Positions 58,637 through 64,000 of a DNA stretch of 64,000 nucleotides are shown here, piece by piece. Below the pieces are notes generated by a model. That model did no database searches and was not told the origin of the DNA. It was given only the letters and a program-made list of their open reading frames with translations. Origin of the DNA: Bacillota bacterium (GTDB taxonomy: Bacteria; Bacillota; Clostridia; Christensenellales; CAG-138); the NCBI GenBank assembly GCA_023455425.1, contig JAEYCM010000001.1:62001-126000 (forward strand), read 5' to 3'. The number at the start of each line of letters is the position of its first letter. The first letter of the stretch is position 1. The position numbers and the translations under genes were made by a program.

Positions 58637-58776
58637 GTTTTTTCCCCCACATATATGCTTCGGACCGCCTCATTTCTTAACAATAAAGGGTCCACCACCA
58701 GCATACGCCGATTTTAGCAGTTTTAGGCCGTAACGTCAAACAAAGTGCCGAAAAACGAGCGGGACCGGCACAATCC

Positions 58777-60159
58777 TTACTCCCGTTCCGAATCTTTACC
58801 CAATTGGCCGCGCGCATGGAGATCCGCAAGGATGCTATCATAGAAGGCTTTGTCAATCTTGAACTTAAAGCGGTATACGATATAGCCCGCGATGATAAAC
58901 AGCAGCGGCAGTATAAACATGGCAAATTTGAATATGGCAAGCCCTTCCGCAGTCAAGTCCGCAGGGCTGTTCGCCTCATTGATACCCGATAGAATCACAG
59001 TCGCGCCCACGATGCCGGAGGCGATGGCGTTGCCAAGCTTATTGATAAACGGCTGAATGGAAAACGTCACGCTTTCGTTGCGCTTCCCCAGCTTCCACTG
59101 GCCGTATTCGATGGTGTCCGTCAGGAATACGAGGATCAAAAGCTGAATAAACGCCTCGCCCACAAATATGAGAACGCCTGAAATGCCGATATAGAGCATG
59201 TTCGCGGGGGAAAAGAAAAATATGATGTACCCAAGGATGATGAGCGCCGTCGCAAATGTATAGAGCGTACGGCGGGAATATTTCTTGCGGAACAGCGGAA
59301 ACACCGCAAGCGCGCTGATCTGGGATACGCCCAGCACCGCCGCGAATATCCAGTACATGTCCTCGTTTCCATAGACATATTTGAAGTAATACAGCCCAAA
59401 GCTCGTGGTCGTCATGTAGCCGATCAGGAACAGGGACATAGCGATGGCGGTAATAAGCAGTTGATCGTTCTGGAAAATGGCCTTTGCCATATCCTTCAAG
59501 CTCGTTTGCTCTTCCTGCACAAACAGTCCACGCGGTTCCTTGACGCCAAAGAGCGTGATGCACTGCCCCAGCCACATCAACACCACGACGGCCACGGCGA
59601 ACACCGTATATGCCGTTGTCATGCTGCCTAACGCATCGCCAAGCGCTTTTGTGATCGGCACGATGCCCACCACCACCGCAAACATGCCGATGTTCGCGCA
59701 GATGCGCGCGAACGAACCGATCTTCTCGCGTTCCTTCTGATCCACGGAAAGCGCAGGCAGCATGGACCAGTAGGCGATATCGTTGGCGGTAAAGCCCACC
59801 TCCCACAGCAGGTATGTCAGCGCGAATACGGCGATGAAGGCCGTATCGGTCAGGCCGATGTCCCAGAACATGAACACCGTGAATATGCCCGTCACAAACG
59901 CGCCGATCGCGATCCACGGCTTGAATTTGCCGAACCTCGAGCGCGTGTTGTCCACCACCGCGCCCATGATGGGATCGTTCACGGCATCGAATATGCGGAA
60001 TACGAGCAATACGCCGGTGACCCACCACATCACCTGGTTGGAAAGCTCCAGCACTTCCGTAAGATACACCATCAGGTACAGGCTGAACATGGAATACACC
60101 ATATCCCGCCCGATGGTGCCAAGGCCAAACGTATAGCGGTTGCGCGCGGACGTCTTCAT
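58777..60159 (-). CDS. GPH-family sugar:cation symporter (MelB-like)
   Basis: The 460-residue transporter has about 12 membrane helices and GPH family motifs: YTFGLGTIGRDMVYSMFSLYLMVYLTEV, RIFDAVNDPIMGAVVDNTRSRFGKFKPWI and the GKRNESVTFSIQPFINKLGNA segment between later helices. It brings in oligosaccharides with H+ or Na+, here most likely alpha-galactosides (melibiose, raffinose). It starts with ATG overlapping the stop of the alpha-galactosidase gene (4 bp) and is the last gene of the operon. Confidence 0.9.
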   Translation of the reverse strand: MKTSARNRYTFGLGTIGRDMVYSMFSLYLMVYLTEVLELSNQVMWWVTGVLLVFRIFDAVNDPIMGAVVDNTRSRFGKFKPWIAIGAFVTGIFTVFMFWDIGLTDTAFIAVFALTYLLWEVGFTANDIAYWSMLPALSVDQKEREKIGSFARICANIGMFAVVVGIVPITKALGDALGSMTTAYTVFAVAVVVLMWLGQCITLFGVKEPRGLFVQEEQTSLKDMAKAIFQNDQLLITAIAMSLFLIGYMTTTSFGLYYFKYVYGNEDMYWIFAAVLGVSQISALAVFPLFRKKYSRRTLYTFATALIILGYIIFFFSPANMLYIGISGVLIFVGEAFIQLLILVFLTDTIEYGQWKLGKRNESVTFSIQPFINKLGNAIASGIVGATVILSGINEANSPADLTAEGLAIFKFAMFILPLLFIIAGYIVYRFKFKIDKAFYDSILADLHARGQLGKDSERE

Positions 60160-62510
60160 ACAGTCTCCCCCTTTTTCTTGGTGAACAGATAGAGATTGGA
60201 ACCAAAATCGCCCAACAGGCGGATATGCTTGTTGTAATGGCTGCCGATGAACTGGTTGTTGAGCAGTATCCCCGCCGTAAGCGCGTCCCCATAGCCTTCA
60301 TAGCGCTCCACGCAGTCGGGCAGCATATAGTTGGCGTCCGCCGTCCGCACCAAAATGCCCTCCGGATGGACCCGAAACGGCAGGATATGGTGGATCAGCG
60401 CGCCAAAGCCTTTTACCCGCAGGCCCTGCGGCCGCGTTTGCACCGTATAGCGCGCGTTTTTCTCCAAGCCCGCAACGGGCAGGCGGTCATACCCCTCGGC
60501 GGCATGCGCCTCTGTCTGGAAGAATCCGACCAGCGCTTCTTCTCCGTCTTCTCGCAGGCTTTCCCATACGGTTTTGTTCCGTTTCCCCGCCTCCAGCCGG
60601 TAAAAGCGCCCGTACTGAAAGGTGCGCCTGTGCCGCTTGTAAAAATCGATCTGGGCTTTGATCTCCCGTTTTTCCGCGGGGGGCAGGTATTTTAAATCCA
60701 GCTCATAGCCCAGGCAGCCAAAGCAGGACGCGTGGAAGCGCGTAGGGAGCGGCGTAAGCCTGAGCGTCTGCTGGTGCGGCGCGCTTGAAACGTGCGCGCC
60801 CATCGCGGAAGGCGGATACAGGTAGGAAAGCCCGCCCTGAATCTTAAGCCGTTCGACCGGGTCGGTATCATCCGAGGCCCAGATCTGCGGCGCAAAGCAG
60901 AGCATGCCAAGATCAAACCGGTTGCCGCCCGAGGAACACATTTCCAATAGAATCTCCGGCTGATTATCGAATATCCGGCGCAACACCTCGTAAAGCCCCA
61001 GCATGTACCGGTGATAAAATTCGCCCTGATGCGCAACATGCGGGGAATAGCAATCCGTCATATGGCGGTTCATGTCCCACTTCACATAGGAGATTTGGCC
61101 TTCCTCCAATATGCCGCGGACGTTTGAGACGATATAGTCCCGCACCTCCGGGTTGCAAAGATCCAGATGCAGCTGGTTCCTGCCCCGCGCAGGCTCCCGC
61201 CCCGGCACTTTCACGGCCCAATCCGGATGCGCGCGAAAGCAATCGCTGTCCTCATTGACGCATTCCGGCTCAAACCACAGCCCGAATTGTAGCCCCAGCC
61301 GCCTGATGCGCTTTGCAAACGCGCCGATACCCTGCGGCAGCTTTTTGCGGTTGACCGTGTAGTCCCCCAACCCCGCCGTATCGCTGTCCCGCTTCCCAAA
61401 CCAACCGTCGTCGAGCACAAACAATTCCACGCCGAGCTGTTTCGCACGCCGCGCAAGACCCAGCAGCTTTGCCTGATTGAATTTGAAAAAATGCGCTTCC
61501 CAGTTGTTAAGGAGTACAGGGCGTTCCTTGTCCTTCCACGGCCCGCGCACGATGTGATTTTGTATAAACGCGTGGAACTTTTGGCTCATGCCGTTGAAGC
61601 CGCCGTCTGAAAACGTCAGCACCGCTTCTGGCGTATGGAACTGTTCCCCCTGTTTGAGCGTCCACAAAAAGCAATGGGGGCTGATGCCCGTCATCACGCG
61701 GACGGTATCCCCCGCGCTTAATTCCACCGCCGAATAATGGTTGCCGCTGTACACAAGGTTAACGCCGTACACGCTCCCCCAGTGTTCGTTCGCGCCCTCT
61801 TCATAGAGCAGGAAGCCGGGGTTATGTCGGTTGCTCGAAGCGCCTGTGGTGCTCTCATTTACGAACATGCCATACTGCAGGGGCCTGTTGTGGCGGTGCG
61901 CTTCTTTGATCCACCCGCCATCAAACGTCGCCATCGTATAATTCCGGTTGGGGAGGTCCAGGATCATGCTCATCAGGCGGCGTATGGTGAGCGGGTTCTC
62001 GTTGTTGTTTTTTAGCGTCACGCGGCGGGTAATGACGTCGGTTCCCGGGAACACGGTGTAATAAAGGTCCAGCGTCGCTTCCGCGTGCGCGTCCTCCATG
62101 GTAATGCGCAGGGTTTCGCATTCCGCTTCCCCACCGTACGCGCCGGGCAGCCCTTCGGGTGCCAAAGTACCCGCAACGATCGCGTAACCCTTATAGGTAA
62201 AATCCGCGACAAACGTGCCGTCCGGCATCATGAGCTCCGCAGGAGAATGCCTAAAATCCCCTTTGCCGATACCGCTCCACTCAAGCAGCAACGTGTCAAG
62301 AGAATAGGTCGGGTCGGCTTGGTCATAGAGAACCGTGCTGCCGGTATAGGCCGTGCGTTTTAAAAGTAAGGGCTCAATTTCCCCGTGCTGCAGCCGTTCC
62401 CCGTAATGGATGTGCTCGATATGCCCGAAGGCCGTCACACGAAACCAATAGCTGGTATTGGTTGTATTCAGGCGGAACACGCCGTTTTCTTCCGCAATGA
62501 AGGTGCTCAT
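60156..62510 (-). CDS. Alpha-galactosidase, GH36
   Basis: The 784-residue enzyme has the GH36 layout: an N-terminal beta-sandwich, the (beta/alpha)8 barrel and a C-terminal sheet. Nucleophile Asp lies in YVKWDMNRHMTD and the acid/base Asp in WASDDTDPVERLKIQ; the CSSGGNRFDLGML segment is also typical. No signal peptide, so it works inside the cell after uptake of raffinose-type sugars. It overlaps its neighbours on both sides by 4 bp, so the three genes are translationally coupled. Confidence 0.95.
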   Translation of the reverse strand: MSTFIAEENGVFRLNTTNTSYWFRVTAFGHIEHIHYGERLQHGEIEPLLLKRTAYTGSTVLYDQADPTYSLDTLLLEWSGIGKGDFRHSPAELMMPDGTFVADFTYKGYAIVAGTLAPEGLPGAYGGEAECETLRITMEDAHAEATLDLYYTVFPGTDVITRRVTLKNNNENPLTIRRLMSMILDLPNRNYTMATFDGGWIKEAHRHNRPLQYGMFVNESTTGASSNRHNPGFLLYEEGANEHWGSVYGVNLVYSGNHYSAVELSAGDTVRVMTGISPHCFLWTLKQGEQFHTPEAVLTFSDGGFNGMSQKFHAFIQNHIVRGPWKDKERPVLLNNWEAHFFKFNQAKLLGLARRAKQLGVELFVLDDGWFGKRDSDTAGLGDYTVNRKKLPQGIGAFAKRIRRLGLQFGLWFEPECVNEDSDCFRAHPDWAVKVPGREPARGRNQLHLDLCNPEVRDYIVSNVRGILEEGQISYVKWDMNRHMTDCYSPHVAHQGEFYHRYMLGLYEVLRRIFDNQPEILLEMCSSGGNRFDLGMLCFAPQIWASDDTDPVERLKIQGGLSYLYPPSAMGAHVSSAPHQQTLRLTPLPTRFHASCFGCLGYELDLKYLPPAEKREIKAQIDFYKRHRRTFQYGRFYRLEAGKRNKTVWESLREDGEEALVGFFQTEAHAAEGYDRLPVAGLEKNARYTVQTRPQGLRVKGFGALIHHILPFRVHPEGILVRTADANYMLPDCVERYEGYGDALTAGILLNNQFIGSHYNKHIRLLGDFGSNLYLFTKKKGETV

Positions 62511-64000
62511 AGCGTGACCCCATTATACAGAAGCGCCGCTTCATACGGTTTGAGGCTGCCGGAATATGCGTTCCCGCCGTAGTTGGAGAGAACCAATTTG
62601 CCGCGGTACTCTGCGGGTATCGTCTTTTCGGAGAAATTGAGCAACACCGTATACGCCTTGCCGCCCGACTTGCGGCGGTAGGCAAACAGTTCTTTCGTGA
62701 CGGCCAGCACGGAAAATTCCCCGTAAAGCAATACTTCGTCGCTTGCGCGCAGCGCAATGAGCTGTTTGCAGTAGCTGCGGATAGAGTCTTCTTCCGCCAC
62801 CTGCCTTGCCATGTTGATTTCAGGATAATTGCCGTTGATCTTGATCCAGGGCGTACCCGCGGTAAACCCGGCGTTTTTGCTATCGTCCCATTGGACCGGA
62901 GTGCGGGCGTTGTCGCGGCTTGCGCGCTGCATCATCTTCCAGCGGTAGCCGCGCGGCAAATGGAGCTTTGTTGCCAGCCGGTAGACGTTGTGGCTTTCCA
63001 CATCCTTGATATCGTCCATGGAGGAAAAATCAAAGTTCGTCATGCCGATCTCCTGCCCCTGGTACAGGTAGGGCGTGCCGCGCAGGGTAAAAAGCATTGT
63101 CAGCAGCAGCTTTGCGCTTTCCTTCCAATACGTCTTGTCGTCGCCAAAGCGGGAAACGCTGCGGGGCTGGTCGTGGTTCTCCAGATAATTCGCGTTCCAG
63201 TCAAGCGCCGCCTGCCATGTCGCGATGGTCTTTGCGAATTTCTGCAATTGAAAGCGGGTCTTGAACCATTTGACCAGGAACTGGTCGGTTTCCATATGCT
63301 CGAACGTGAAGATCATATCGAGTTCTTTGCGGGCAGGGTCGCATAAATCCCTGCCCATTTGCGGGGTCACGAACACCGTTTCCCCAACGGTAAAGCAATC
63401 GTATCCGTCCAGCACCTCGCGCCGGAACTCCTGAAGCAGCTTGTGGCAGCCGGGCTGGGAAATGTAATGTTCGCTGCCCGTTAAGATGAATTGCTTCTTG
63501 CCGTCTGAAAGAGAGGTTTTGTAGATGACGTTGATGACGTCGCACCGGAAGCCGGAAACGCCCTTGTTGAGCCAGAAGCGCAGGATATCCTTGACCTCCT
63601 CCACCACGCGCGGGTTGTGGTAGTTGAGATCCGGCATGCCGCGCGCAAACAGATGAAGGTAATATTCGCCGCTCTGTTTGTCGTACTCCCAGCAATCCTC
63701 GGCAAAAAAGCTGGTCCAGTTGTTGGGAGGCTTCCCCGCCCCTTTTCCGGGCCGCCAAATATAATAGTCCCGGTAGGGGCTGTTTTTATCTCTGCTCTTC
63801 TGGAACCATTCGTGTTCTTTTGAGGTGTGGTTGACCACAAGATCCATGACGATGCGGATATCCCGCCTGTTCGCCTCCGCAATCAGGCGTTCCATATCCG
63901 CCATGGTGCCGAATTCCGGGTTGATGTTGCGGTAATCGCTGATGTCGTAGCCGTTGTCCTCATTGGGGGAACAGTAGACGGGGGAAAGCCACAGAACGCC
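62507..64000 (-). CDS. GH13 alpha-glucosidase (oligo-1,6-glucosidase type), 5' end outside window
   Basis: About 497 codons are visible and the frame stays open to the right edge, so the N-terminus is missing. The sequence up to the edge reads GVLWLSPVYCSPNEDNGYDI, the first barrel strand of GH13. Catalytic residues are the nucleophile Asp in GFRCDVINV, the acid Glu in FTVGETVF and the stabiliser Asp in ENHDQPRSVSRFG. The pattern is that of oligo-1,6-glucosidases and trehalose-6-phosphate hydrolases. With the GH36 and the symporter it completes use of raffinose and isomaltose-type sugars. Confidence 0.93.
   Translation of the reverse strand, partial: GVLWLSPVYCSPNEDNGYDISDYRNINPEFGTMADMERLIAEANRRDIRIVMDLVVNHTSKEHEWFQKSRDKNSPYRDYYIWRPGKGAGKPPNNWTSFFAEDCWEYDKQSGEYYLHLFARGMPDLNYHNPRVVEEVKDILRFWLNKGVSGFRCDVINVIYKTSLSDGKKQFILTGSEHYISQPGCHKLLQEFRREVLDGYDCFTVGETVFVTPQMGRDLCDPARKELDMIFTFEHMETDQFLVKWFKTRFQLQKFAKTIATWQAALDWNANYLENHDQPRSVSRFGDDKTYWKESAKLLLTMLFTLRGTPYLYQGQEIGMTNFDFSSMDDIKDVESHNVYRLATKLHLPRGYRWKMMQRASRDNARTPVQWDDSKNAGFTAGTPWIKINGNYPEINMARQVAEEDSIRSYCKQLIALRASDEVLLYGEFSVLAVTKELFAYRRKSGGKAYTVLLNFSEKTIPAEYRGKLVLSNYGGNAYSGSLKPYEAALLYNGVTL

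Noticed and set aside
1..64000. CRISPR arrays
   Set aside because: I looked for regularly spaced 25-40 bp repeats and found only the 33-bp pair and the 20-bp GGGTTCA array, neither with spacer-like structure.

Overview
The window looks like chromosomal DNA of a moderately GC-rich member of the Clostridia (Bacillota) carrying part of a prophage or phage-derived element. The evidence is the strong GGAGG ribosome-binding sites with frequent GTG and TTG starts, several lipoproteins with Gram-positive lipoboxes, a sortase-signal surface protein, a CD1871A-type CXXC peptide beside a NapH-like ferredoxin, DUF378 and PhoH/PIN genes, and a phage module typical of clostridial siphophages. A Christensenellales-like host is possible, but I cannot fix the genus.

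Positions 1 to about 25000 hold a leftward-reading phage module. From its upstream (right) end it encodes a zinc-ribbon protein, a sigma-like factor, an SNF2-type helicase, two small replication-region proteins, a family A DNA polymerase, a DUF4406 protein, a primase-helicase, a VRR-NUC nuclease, a DUF1492 regulator, an HNH endonuclease, the small terminase (P27 type), a PAPS-reductase-like PP-loop protein, two ParB-methyltransferase fusions, a 264-residue protein, a winged-helix-like protein, a DUF4314 protein, an amidoligase, a gamma-glutamylcyclotransferase-like protein, a DUF5049 protein, two small proteins, the large terminase and the portal protein, which runs off the left edge. The roughly 10 kb between the two terminase genes is unusual. 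It holds the peptide-bond chemistry operon (amidoligase, GGCT, DUF5049). Three AT-richer cargo units, a HExxH zincin (just beyond the large terminase), a membrane protein plus lipoprotein pair, and a membrane/pseudopilin-like protein, have their own promoters or terminators. Four transcription starts share a repeated promoter-like element.

Positions 25000 to 27000 are the probable right boundary of the element: a rightward WYL regulator, a frameshifted remnant of a second WYL regulator facing it, and a terminator. The stretch 26762 to 45300 is chromosomal but patchy: a GH5 lipoprotein, a beta-helix lipoprotein, an XRE regulator paired with a transmembrane Ser/Thr kinase carrying leucine-rich repeats, relics of the 3' end of rlmD (rumA), a frameshifted and truncated LPxTG-type surface protein fused to an ABC-ATPase fragment, two cysteine-rich paralogues, a GNAT, a truncated MarR with a membrane protein, VOC and cupin genes, an FMN-binding protein, a nitroreductase, a flavodoxin-like reductase and an autoregulated TetR. 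Several broken genes mark it as a rearranged accessory region.

From 45098 onward the sequence is ordinary core genome: tRNA-Leu(GAG), phoH, and an envelope redox operon (rhodanese lipoprotein, TlpA-like lipoprotein, CXXC peptide, NapH-like ferredoxin, Rrf2, ferritin). Next come a ketopantoate-reductase-like protein, a DtxR/MntR-like regulator, rpsT, a 2-hydroxyacid dehydrogenase, a zinc-ribbon membrane protein, a DUF378 protein, a flavin reductase, a CtpA-like protease, and an alpha-galactoside utilisation operon (GPH symporter, GH36, GH13) that runs off the right edge. Two palindrome-rich intergenic clusters lie in this part.
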